From Thunnus maccoyii (taxonomy: Eukaryota; Chordata; Actinopteri; Scombriformes; Scombridae), in NCBI RefSeq assembly GCF_910596095.1, contig NC_056540.1:19616501-19680500 (forward strand): a stretch of 64,000 bases of DNA, in the 5' to 3' direction. A program made the translations under genes and the position numbers. Of the stretch, positions 13,929 through 24,400 are shown one piece after another. Below the pieces are notes generated by a model. The model did not search any database. It was not told where the DNA came from and saw nothing but the letters and a program-made list of their open reading frames with translations. Within the stretch, counting starts at the first letter, position 1, and every line of letters starts with the position of its first letter.

Positions 13929-14166
13929 GGGGGTGGGGGATTATGTGAAGCCAGTTTGTTAGTGTGTCCACTGATACCTTCACAAGCTTGTAGAATTCAT
14001 GTTCGCTGACACAGGAGTGATTATGAAGGAAGGTCTTCTTTGCTCTCAGCAGATTTTCATACTTCAGGCTCTCGGAGGAGGACTCCAGAGTACGGAAAAC
14101 AAGCGCTCCCATCACCAGGTACAGCATGACCCCCGTCAGCAGGGCCAAGAGGGTGGTGCACCGCAT
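7022..14166 (-). CDS. kcnk4: Two-pore-domain K+ channel, TRAAK/KCNK4 type
   Basis: This is a background (leak) K+ channel of the mechano- and lipid-gated TREK/TRAAK group, acting as a plasma-membrane dimer. Coding exons run 14166-13978, 12022-11905, 11703-11543, 10573-10387, 8327-8191 and 8101-7022; phases join exactly to give 623 aa. The first residues, [10 protein letters not shown], match the KCNK4 start. Cap cysteine C52, one NFT glycosylation sequon (N81), pore-1 filter TTIGFG (to G105) and pore-2 filter TTVGFGD (210-215) are all visible. TM4 reads [14 protein letters not shown], which is KCNK4-like rather than KCNK2-like. The post-TM4 segment [11 protein letters not shown] keeps the acidic, amphipathic region known from TREK-1. 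The tail is about 360 residues, far longer than in human TRAAK, but retains [12 protein letters not shown] near residue 535, as in human KCNK4. An in-frame TGA 13 codons upstream supports the start chosen. Confidence 0.95.
9816..10140 (+). mobile_element. Short inverted-repeat element, copy 2 (most complete)
   Basis: The element starts AGGGCTGCAACTAACGATTA and ends ...GATTAGTCAACTTATTGTTGCAGCTCT, so its ends form an imperfect inverted repeat. Internally it carries ATAAAATGTCAGAAAATG, a 'ccacaacccaaagat' block and 'gattatcaaaatagt'. It has no coding capacity. I recognise it as a common fish non-autonomous repeat; the superfamily is not assigned. Confidence 0.85.
10348..10380. repeat. GT/CA microsatellite at kcnk4 splice donor
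   Basis: A (GT)n run on the plus strand reads as (CA)n in the kcnk4 transcript, starting about six bases after the donor of the pore-2 exon. Confidence 0.95.
12023..13977 (-). other. kcnk4: kcnk4 first coding intron
   Basis: The intron separates the TM1/cap exon from the pore-1 exon. It contains dispersed repeat copy 3 (12567-12815) and a GT microsatellite with a G-rich tail (about 13861-13937). Bases around 12160-12215 resemble a LINE/SINE tail of the 'gcactttaggaca...gtgctatatgaata' type, which lies just inside this intron. No further exon is seen. Confidence 0.8.
12567..12815 (+). mobile_element. Short inverted-repeat element, copy 3 (diverged)
   Basis: Start GGGCCGTAACTATGA and end AATAATTGCAGCTCTA correspond to the two ends of copy 2. 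The inner 'gatgaaaccagagaa' and 'gataaaaatagttgcca' blocks also align. It is shorter and more decayed than copy 2. Confidence 0.75.
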
Positions 14167-17100
14167 TTTCTCCCCGACGACCCTCCCAGCCCCTCCAGGG
14201 TTAAAGGTCAGAGCTCAGAGGCCAGGATCTCGTCGGGCTCGCAGTCAGTATACACGGGGGACACAGCTGGCCATAAACAGGAAGTTCCTTTAGAGAGGGA
14301 CTGCATGTTTGAGCACGGAAACGTGTGAGCAAGCGCTCTTGGAAGGCTGACAGACAGACATTAACGACTTTAATTTATACATCTGTGCGTCAAACCAGAA
14401 CCAGAGAGACAGTCACTGACAGGAAAAGCGAGAAGATGGTGTGCAGTAACTATTTATCTGACGGCTGCAGTGCAGGTTAAGGTTTTACATTAAAACAGGT
14501 CTTTAAGTATTTACACTAACCAACAGTATATTAATCAGTTCAAGCTCTACAACATTAAGACTTCTTAAAGCAAAACTCACATGCCCATATGTACATTAAA
14601 AGAGTTATTGGTCGCTGTAAGCATTTCTCCTGAACATACTGGCCTTCTGATGTGATTCTGATGTTACAAATATGAGGATTAGTGTAAAAGGGGTTAATTT
14701 ATGGAGGAGCTGTAGTAAGTTTTAAAATAATTTACTTAACAAATATAAAAATGTAGGATCACAAATGGATATTGAGGTTAGTATGAGAGGGTGCAGAATA
14801 CTGTAAATTTGTAGCTTGGTTTTACTTCTTGATTTGATTTGTAGCTCTAATACGCCTTTTTCGGGCTGCGCAGCAGCAGTTTTACATCTTCAGTGGGTTA
14901 ACATGGATTTACCCACTAACACTGAACACATCTGTTGTTTCCTAGGTCACACTGATGTAACGTGTGACACGACTATGTTGAGACCTGTTTAACTCGAAGC
15001 ACACAGGGAATAACCCCAGAAATAAACCACATCAGAAGCACAGTTAGAAAGAGATGCACTCACGCTACGATCAAACTGATAATCAGAAAAAAAAAGAGGT
15101 GCAGCTACATACAAAAGTGCAAAGTCACTGTCAAATGTCAAATACTAAAAGGAGCCCTTCTTATCTTGTAGATGCCATCTGTGGTTTCTTTTATGATAGC
15201 TTTTATGTGAGATAAAGAGTGTTTTATAGCTGAGAAACTGTTTAAGACAGTACCTTAAGACACTGATGTCAGGAGCTCATCCCATGTTAAAGCTCCACGA
15301 ATCAGGTGATGTGACTCTTCTTCCCTCTTCACACTTTCTCTCAGATCTCTGCTCGGCTCTGTCTGGTACTCCGATGTCCTCAGGGAGTAGGGAGTGTCTT
15401 TAAAAGACAACGTAGGCATGAAAAAAAACATAGATTAGATTAATAGATTAGATTAAAGATGTAAAGTGTACAGCTCTAAGTTGGCACATTTACCAGTTTC
15501 TCTCGCTGTCGCAGCAGCAGGGTATGACTGGCATTAAATGAGTGTTCACACTGTATAGACTTTGTCATAATAAGCAGGGAGGGACTGACACACACCAGGC
15601 TGTCCTGCCAGTGGTCTCACAAAACGATTACACGCTGCCAAAACTCCAACACTACATCTTGACACTAATAGAAAACATGTTTATCGCTTATCTTCATTTG
15701 GCTTCTAATGTTTTCTTTGAACTGTGTTTACTTTTTCAGATACACACACACACTTGTCAGAGGAGCCCTGGCCTGAGCTCAGCCAGTCAGGAGCGGGATT
15801 TAGGAGCTTCTGCTCTGGGTCGGCCGGCCCTGGTCTCCACACGGACCTTGACAATGTTCTGAGATTTCCCAGAGTCTGGCCGAATGTTAGCATTCTGCTC
15901 TAATGGACTGCTGGCTTCAGTTCGTGTGGACAGTCTTGCTTTCTGCCCCTGGCTTCAACACTGACAGATATTATTAGTTATTATCACTGTCTAAACCTGC
16001 GCTGGCATATTTTGATATTTTGCTAAGATATGAGTGAGGGGGCTTAGAAAGAGCAGGTCTGTGGCACCGGCTGATGGGCTGTGATCTCATCTTAAATTAA
16101 ACAGCGGAGCAGGTTGGGTAATAAATCACGAGGTGAGCTGTTTAAAAAGAAGCATGGGGGCTGGGAGAAGATGTACATGAGCTTTTCTTAAGTTTACATT
16201 TAAGGCAGGTGTATGAGACAAATCGAACCAAACTGAGATAAACCGCAGAAACTAAAATAATCTAAAACAGCTGCGAAAATTCCTCTAAACGCGATTACTC
16301 ACCAATTTAATCCTCATTAAATCTCTCATTGACAGCTGAGAAAACACACTTAACACTGTTTTATCATCTTAATAACTTCCTACTAATAACTTCATGAGAA
16401 TTACTTCAACAATTTTACTGTTCACGTTCTGTGACTGGAATTTCATAAGTTTGTTCATAAGAAGTCTAATAGGGAGTTAAAAACTACATACTGTAGATTC
16501 CTTTGTCAGTGAATGACTTTTTGGCAAACAAAACTAATATTTATTTGTTCAGGCGTTGACCACATGACATAATACCACTGATTTGGTGGGCTAAAAGCTC
16601 ACAACTAATGGATTTTGGTGGCTGTTTATTTTTTCTACTGAGTGCCAGTGTAACAAAAAGAGGCCTGTTTGTGAACGTGACTGTCTTCAACAGCCAGAGA
16701 AACAAAGATTTTGTCTCCTTTGTCAAGTGATATTGTGGCGATAAAAACCTCCAGAGTTGAACATGACCGTCAGTTGATGAGGATGTAGTATCTACTAAAA
16801 AGATTTTTACAGCACTGGGAGAAAATAAAGTTCCTTTAGATGTAATTACGCCTCAAAGTATTTGCCTCCTTTTTAAGTGAACCAACACTGACGTCAGAGA
16901 GAGATCACAGGTTACAACCCTGGTTCTCTGGTTTCATGCTCTGGAAAATAATCATCCACAAAAATAATGATAGGACTGTTTTGGCCCACAGAAGTAGCAC
17001 AGAGAAAGATAAACTGGCTGACATTTTCCTCTGAGGATACAAAATTAAACGAGACTATTTCCAATGAAATGCTTATCAAATTTAGCAGCTGCACTCACAG

Positions 17101-17468
17101 AGACATGGATCCATACATTTTTAACCAGTTACTTTCTAAATATTGTACTTAAATTACTGTTGGCTGCATTGTTAGAGGGTTGACAGAGAATATATAAGGG
17201 CAGAAATGTTATGTTTGGGAATTGATCATCTCTTTTTAAATCAGTGCAACAGTCTGCTACTAAATTTAACTTATAACTAAAAAGAAAAAAAGGAATTTTG
17301 GAGAAAAGGCCTGGGAGCCAAACTGACAACTGACTCTAAAAATAAGCTGCAAGCACAATAAAAATACAGATTTCACATGTAAAGTGAAAATAAACTAAAG
17401 AATCAAAAATCCTGATGTTAAAACTCACAATAACCCCCCCTGACAGAAGTTAGTTTTGATTGTCTTAC
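14167..17468. other. Non-coding stretch upstream of kcnk4 start
   Basis: This is probably the 5' intron and leader of kcnk4. A short upstream ORF (starting MASCVPRV) precedes the start codon in the region of 14200-14275. No other gene is recognised. Confidence 0.4.
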
Positions 17469-17760
17469 CTTCAGTTTGGAGAAATGTTGCTATCCAACTT
17501 CGTCTCATGCAGCATGTGCTGTTCTCTCACCATTCAGCACTCAGCGAGGAGCTCTCTCTGTGTGTGTGTGTGTGTGTGTGTGTTGTGAAAGTGCATGTGT
17601 GCATGTGTGTTTTCTCCTTGGAAGGTGTTTCCCCATTCTCGTGACCCTACATCACTCTGACAGAGGAGAGCAGATTGTAGGAGGAGGAGAAGAAGAAAGG
17701 GACGAGGCGGAGGCGTGTGAGTGCATGTGAAGTCCATCACAGCCCTCTGAGTGTGATTAA
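17469..17760 (-). promoter_or_regulatory. kcnk4: Candidate non-coding first exon and promoter of kcnk4
   Basis: On the minus strand a good splice donor (CTGAAG|GTAAGACA) ends at 17469. The sequence above it is richer in GC than its surroundings and contains a CA repeat (sense) near 17560. It lies between the apparent 3' end of cenpf and the kcnk4 coding start, which suits a leader exon. No transcript evidence is available from sequence alone. Confidence 0.35.
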
Positions 17761-18459
17761 GTGCCGTCACTGCAGAGGAAGAGCAGAGGGCCCGGAGTTT
17801 CCTGAGCTGGTCGTGGGGGGGCTTTGCTCTCTAAAACCTCGCCTTTCCAACTTCTGTCTTTTTTGGAAACAAAAAGAGACACTTGTTTCTTCAAAGTCAG
17901 AGTTATGTTCCTCACGATTTTTCTTACTCTTAAGGAGGAATTGTGTCATGAAATAAAACAGACTCTAAAGTTGGAAAGCCTAACTCCACTGACTCTTTAA
18001 TGCTTTGTGACAAGTGTGCTCCTGTCAACCTTACAGCACCTTCTCAACAATGTGTTTGCAACCAAGATGCAAAGCGAGAGGACACTGATAACAGCGGAAA
18101 TAGTTATGTGATTTAAGATTTTCCACTTAAATACTTTGAGGCTATCCTCATTAAACGACGGCACACACAGCCGACAGCGTATCACACAGACATAACGTCT
18201 CGACATGAAGTTCACAGCCTGACTTCTCAGACTCGAAGGTGCTCACACAGTAAATTAATCCAAACGGGAGACAACAGTTAAATTAGGAGCAAGCCTTTTT
18301 ATTCTAGCAGCAAACACAACACAAATACATTCACATGAAAGTGTCCAAAAAAAGGCAAAGATACACAGTTAGTTTTCCCACTCGGAGTCTGACAATCCCA
18401 CCTCACTGCCAAAAGACTACAGATCCCAGAGATATGAAGGCAGCTGAAAGGGAGGAAAA

Positions 18460-18490
<31 letters not shown>

Positions 18491-19119
18491 TGTGTTTGTG
18501 TGAGGGTGTCAAAATAGCAAATGAATGGCAGTGAATCAGTGCAGTAACAGTTCACTCTGTTCTTACTGAGTCAACAAGCCACGGTCAGGAGAGAACAACT
18601 CTGCCTCTAAATAAAATGTAAACATAAAAAAAAGAAAACAAATCACTCCACACTTTAAACACAAATGTGTCTCAAAAGTCACTGGTCTTCAGCACAACAA
18701 GGTTTTAACTAACTGGTCAAACCTTGTAAGCATGCAAAGTGGTGAAATCCTCTGTTAAAGGGCAAAATACAAACTGTACATCAACTCAAAACTCATCTAC
18801 AAAATCTACAGTGTTCATAAATCTGGGCTACTGTTGTCTGTGGCACAGTGACAAATGTGCAAGACAGGAACTCTTTCAAAAATAGATACATCAATCAAAT
18901 AAATTAAGATATAAGAAAGCAGCTCAATTTCTCGCTGTCCTCCGCTAACAAAATAAAGCGTCACGTTTAGTTTTTTGGCAAATTAACTACTGAGTGCTCG
19001 TTAGTGTAAGGCAGAAAAGCAAAGCAGCAGAGGGAGGAGAGAGGGAGCTCAGTGTGTATCACCATACATGGAGCGGAAACCAACGCAGGTTAGATTGAGT
19101 CATAGACATGAGCTCGCCC

Positions 19120-19120
<1 letters not shown>

Positions 19121-19156
<36 letters not shown>

Positions 19157-19163
19157 CCCTCCC

Positions 19164-19203
<40 letters not shown>
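19121..19203. repeat. Compound CT/CA microsatellite
   Basis: A (CT)n run is followed by CCCCCTCCCC and a long (CA)n run. On the minus strand this reads as (TG)n(GA)n, possibly inside the cenpf 3' UTR. Confidence 0.95.
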
Positions 19204-19209
<6 letters not shown>

Positions 19210-19799
19210 AACAGTAACATCAAGAAGAAGACACACATGTTCAAATGCACAGCGAATGTCCCACACGCTCACACATTTTTTTTTGTAAACACCCGCGTTC
19301 ACAACTAAAACACATTCAAGTGTCCATAAATAAGCCACCTCAAGAATTAAACACAAAAAAATAGCACATTTTAACAAACAGGCCTCTCTTGGCTTCACCT
19401 TTTTGGAAAACAAGTCAGACTTATCTTGACAGGAGCTTGTTTAGAAAAGCTTCCACTAGGCACTGATTCACTCAGAGTAGACATAAGTTAATTCGGAGTT
19501 ACTAAATCCTAAACAGTCCCTTTTGAAGAGTACTCGTTAACTTCAAGAAGCATCAACAAACATCACTAAATCACTACATCCGTCCTTAAATACACAGGTG
19601 GGTGTGAAGTAACTGTATCCTTACAGACAGTAAAGTCTCCACACAGCAATTAGAGGGTAAACTAGTGAATATTGAATTAAAAACTACAACTAATAAAACA
19701 TTTTAGATCCAAAGTGGAGATGTGTATTCAGCAAGTGCAGGCTCAGTTACCTGCAGACACACACACACACTCGTACAGGAGTCCCTGTGTGATTGCAGC

Positions 19800-19930
19800 A
19801 CTAACAGATGCTGCTCCTGTGTTGGTCTGAAGGTCCGAGGTGCTTCAGGTTGCTGGTGATCGGAGTGTCTTTGTAAACCTGCTGTCGTCCATCCCAATCA
19901 GGCTGCAGTGATTGATTCTTTCCACTACAT
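19800..19930 (-). other. Candidate extra terminal exon of cenpf
   Basis: An acceptor-like TTGTCTACAG precedes two overlapping open frames on the minus strand. One ends ...NLKHLGPSDQHRSSIC, the other ...RFTKTLRSPAT. Neither is joined in frame to the preceding exon, because a TAA comes first, unless an internal donor near 21463 is used. I therefore treat it as possible 3' UTR or an alternative C terminus. No family match was recognised. Confidence 0.25.
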
Positions 19931-20799
19931 CTGTAGACAACGTTAATGCAAAAAGATGCAAATGAAACACAGACATTTAGTCTCAATAGAGTCAAAATCT
20001 TAATCAAATAAAAAAGACCTACAATAATAATTCAATACAATAATTTCACTAAGAATGTTGAGGGGACAAGTAACTATATTTTTGAAGGAAAAAAAAATCA
20101 AGCAAATCCCATGAAAAGACTAAAAACAACAATAAATTGATCCTACTAACAAGTATTGTCAGTCTCCATAGACCTCCATTATTTTTTTAAATTCTGTACA
20201 CACATTCTCATCTGAGCTCACTTTAATAATCTGATGTTTGGTCATCAGACTTTCATCAATACTTTCATCACAAATTTTGCCTGATGAAGGTCTGAGTGTG
20301 TGGGATTCTTTGGCTTTTCTGTTCAAGTTAAACTTGAACTAAACTAACTTTTTTAAAGCGTCCAGAAGATAATAAGATAAATCACATGACTGCAGTAAAT
20401 ACTCTGCAGCACCCAACAAATACACGAGTACTTACTTCTGTTTGAGTAACGCTACTGAAACAAACAGTGACCTGCTGTTTAAGGAAATTATTTAGCCCAA
20501 AAAACAAACAAACAAAAACTATATATATGTTTTTAAAGATTTACATCTTCAGTAAGAACACAGTGGCTTCAGGTTATTGACTCGGGATATCAGAGAGAAC
20601 TGGTGTCATTTAATGGGATTTACTGGTAATAACAAAAATATAAGGTATTGGCAGCCTTATTTTTTAATTAAGTCAGATCGCTGCCCTGGAGGCAAAGAAC
20701 TAGCACGCGATTTAGCGGAGGAACTAGATGAGCCACGTTGAGTTATCTCAACAAAATATGTACAATTAATACTAAACCGTCTCTTTAGACAATTTAATG

Positions 20800-21106
20800 T
20801 ACGGCTGCAAATATGGATTATTTTCATAATCGATTTATCTGCTGATTATTTTCTCATTTAATCGTTTAGTATATGAAATGTTAAAAAATAGTGAAAAGAT
20901 GGCAGACATCTCACACATTTTCTCAGAGGCCACGGTAATGTCACATATACGACCAGTAAAGACAGCAAATTGTCACATTGGAGAAGTTGAGGCCAGAGAA
21001 ACTTTGGTATTTTTGCTTAAAAAGATGACAAACAATTAATTGATTATCAAAATAGTTGCAGATGAATTTTCTGTTGATTGATTTATCTATTAATCGTTGC
21101 AGCTCT
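20800..21106 (+). mobile_element. Short inverted-repeat element, copy 4
   Basis: It starts ACGGCTGCAAATATGGATTA and ends TATTAATCGTTGCAGCTCT. Internal 'attattttctcatttaatcg' and 'attatcaaaatagttgca' blocks match copy 2. Confidence 0.85.
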
Positions 21107-21401
21107 ATTGTAATGTCTCCTAAGCAGACAAATTAAAACTTGGCTGCTGCACAAGTACTTCCATACAGTATTACTCTGATATATATACACTGTTAAAAAG
21201 GACGAAACCATCTGTGCAGTCACAAGTAATAAAGCTGTGATTTAAATACGTTTAGTGTAAATAACTTGTTTGAGGTTGTTGTTATTATAAAAATTAGAAA
21301 CCTGTTACAGGAAATTTTGTTTCTTGGGACACAAAATCTACACGAGTTTCCTCATTACTTGATGATGGTCTATGGAAGGTGCCTGTACCTGTAGCTGTGT
21401 T

Positions 21402-24400
21402 TTAATCTGTCTCCTCCTGTCCCGGGTCTTTCTGAGGGGCGGGTACGACAGCCGTTCCTAACAAACCCCTCCTCACTATGTAGGGACATGACGGACCAGT
21501 GGGGATGTCTGCAAAACCTGGAGGACAGGAAGAAGCAGGACAGAGGAATAAATAAGAGGATTAGAGCAAAAGAGTAGATAAGGAGGCAGCACACATGACA
21601 GGACTTCTGTTTTCTGTACTTTACAAACTCAAAAAGTCACGACTGAGCTTTATAGAGTCAGAGACTGTAACCATGAACATTTAAAAAAACAAACACTTAT
21701 ATTCCAACATTTGCTTTGTCAGGGCAGGATGCTGTGTCGTGGACATATAGTACACTATACGGCTTTTTTGTCTTTTCCTGACTGTTTAATCACCAGCTTT
21801 TAACTTTCAAACAGACCCTCAAACTTAAGGGTGGTTGTCCATTAAAATAAAATAAAATCCTCCAGCTTTGTATGTCAGAATAGAAGCATCAAGAAGACGA
21901 CTGAAGGTTTTTTGGGGGTTTTCTGCTGTTTGCAGGACATTGCCATCTCTCCCATTAAAGTAATCTTTCAGAAACAATATAAAACTTTGGGAAAGAGGCT
22001 CTTTTTCCTGCCAGATCCTCATAAAGATGAAAAGATTAATCAATTTCAGCTCTATGCATTCAGTACTGAGATAGGACTGGGAAAATGTTTAGTCTCGCTT
22101 ATCAACAAGACTGTAAGCAGACAATACAGTACTAGTCTAGCTCTATTAAAAGTGAAAAAATGTCAGCAAACTTAAACTGGTGCCACAACAAACTGAAACA
22201 GCGTCTGGAGTGACGAGGTCTGAGGCACAGTTACAGTTTTAGCTTTTTGATAAGGTGCAACAACTAAAGAATCAACAATAAGTATGAAGAGGCAGTGGCA
22301 GTGTAAACACCTGTGCCCAGATTACAGCTGTTTTGACACACTTGGGAAAAAACAAAACACTTCATATCTACTTTACGCTCTTTTAAGTCTGTTAGCCAAC
22401 ACAAGACCAATACTGTATGTATGTCCGACGCTTCTTTTAACTTAAAATGTCATAAAAATAGTGAAAAGGATTTTGTTCAAATTCAATTCAAATCTGATGT
22501 TTTAGAGGGTCAGTTCCCCCCCCCCCCCCCCCCCCCCCCAAATTTGCTAATAATTTACCTTTCATGACAACTTCCGGCAGGCCGTACGGTTCATATTCGG
22601 TGTCGTCAAAAGCGGCTGACAGCTGTGTCCTGTTCCGGCGGATTCTTTCTGCAAGACGCGCCGGGTCAGCCGGGATAGGGAAGGAACTAGTAAACAACAT
22701 TTTGTCTCCTGACTGTGCCACCCCAGATAGTGGGACAGGAGAGACAGGGGGTGAATCCACTAACTCTTCATCATCCTCCTCTTCTTCCTCCTCCTCAGTC
22801 TGTGTGTATGCACAGTGGAGTTCAGATGCTGTTGGAGGACTGCGAGGATACAAACTTTCCTCTGTTTGACTGCTGACGGTTCTTGTTTCTGTCCTGAAAT
22901 CTCTCTCTGGGGAGTCATTGGTTGTGATTATTTCATTGGTTGCTCTGGAAGTGTTTGGTTTGGCCTCAGGAGTTTCTGCTTTTGGTCTGATTTGGCTCTT
23001 TGAGACTTTGTGGGGATCTTTGGTGATGTGTTGTTGACCTGTTTTCTCAGATGATGTTTGGAGAAGTTCAGTATCTCTCTTCTCTTTGTGTTGTGTTGGA
23101 TAGGTATCCGACTGCTGTAAGAAGCTGATCTCCTGGTTTTCTTTTTCAGATTCCTAAATCAAGAGAGAAACGCAGAAATTAATGGCCTAATCTCTGATCG
23201 AAAACAAAAGCATTTTCCCTGTTTTTCCAACAAAAGACAAATACTCAGGACATGTGTTTCAAGTTTTGATGCAAAAGGAAAACTGATAACGCTTTATTAA
23301 TCCAATTAATTTCCTGGAAAGAGTTGTGTAATTTGGAGTTTTCTTGAAAAACAGCTCATTTAAACACAATATATTGAGTTATACATATATTTCTATGGAA
23401 ACTTTACTCTCTTTACATGTTGAATAATATGCTTCCCCAACAACAGATTTCACATTTTTGCATGTTCAGCTTACTTCCAGTGCCATGACGAAAAGACTCT
23501 CCAAGTTACACAAACAATTATTTGGAATTATTTAAGTTGAAGTGTACCAATTTAACACTGTCTCTATTCTCCCTATAATTAGTACAAAATTACATAGTTC
23601 TTGCAGAAACGTCCTGGGAAATTCTTAGGAAATTACAGACCTGTAAAATAAAGCGTCACTGGAAACACAAATTCAGTCCTTATTCCTAAAATATTCCAGG
23701 AAACCTTGAAGAGTCTTACAATATCCTACAACACATTTGGTCGTCTGGTATGTAAGTAAGTGATTATTTAAAAAAAAGCTCACCATGTCAATCTCGGCAG
23801 TGTCCTGTACTGAAGTCTTTTTTGAAGACTGGAGACTCTTCGGTTCAGAGAGGTTGCTCTGCTGCAGTCTTGTGGTAAAACAGGAAAAAATATTAATTCA
23901 AAGCAGACACAAAAGATGACAGATGAAGAACAGAAGCTTTCCTATGATCAAAGATCAAACAGTAAAAATATAAAATTATATACTGTACTGTGCAAAAGTT
24001 TTAGGCACTTTAGATGTTTAGATGTTAAGCAATACCATCAAGGAGGCCTCTGATCAGACCCAAATTTATTCTGCAGCATGACAATGACTCCAAACAACCA
24101 GAGTCATAAATCTCTATCTTCAGTGACAAAAGGTACAAGGAGTCCTGCAACAGATGGTGCGGCCCCCACAGAGCCCTGATCTCAACATCATTGAGTCAGT
24201 TTGAGATTACATGAAGAGACGGAAGCAACTGAGACGTCTAAATCCACAGAACAACTGTGGTAACTTCTCAAAGATGCAGGAACAACTGACCTGCCAAGTA
24301 CCTTGAAAAACTGTGTGCAGGTGTACCAAAGAGAACTGGTGTTGTTTTCACACCAAATATTGATTTAATTTAGGTTTCTGCTGCTTTGTATGAAGTTAAT

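Larger units (their letters stand above)
17770..21401 (-). other. cenpf: Probable cenpf 3' UTR and short spacer to kcnk4
   Basis: The sequence follows the cenpf stop. A minus-strand AATAAA (complement near 18297-18302) could be its poly(A) signal. A donor at 21389 (CTACAG|GTACAG), only 13 bases after the stop, and an acceptor near 19930 (TGTCTACAG|) suggest an extra terminal exon. Dispersed repeat copy 4 (20800-21106) and a CT/CA microsatellite (19121-19203) also lie here. Confidence 0.4.

Noticed and set aside
7022-14166. Calling the channel kcnk2 (TREK-1) because cenpf neighbours KCNK2 in humans
   Set aside because: Start [10 protein letters not shown], the GNWLRV/RTRAE segment after TM4 and the [12 protein letters not shown] tail fit KCNK4; stx5 nearby also fits the human 11q block.
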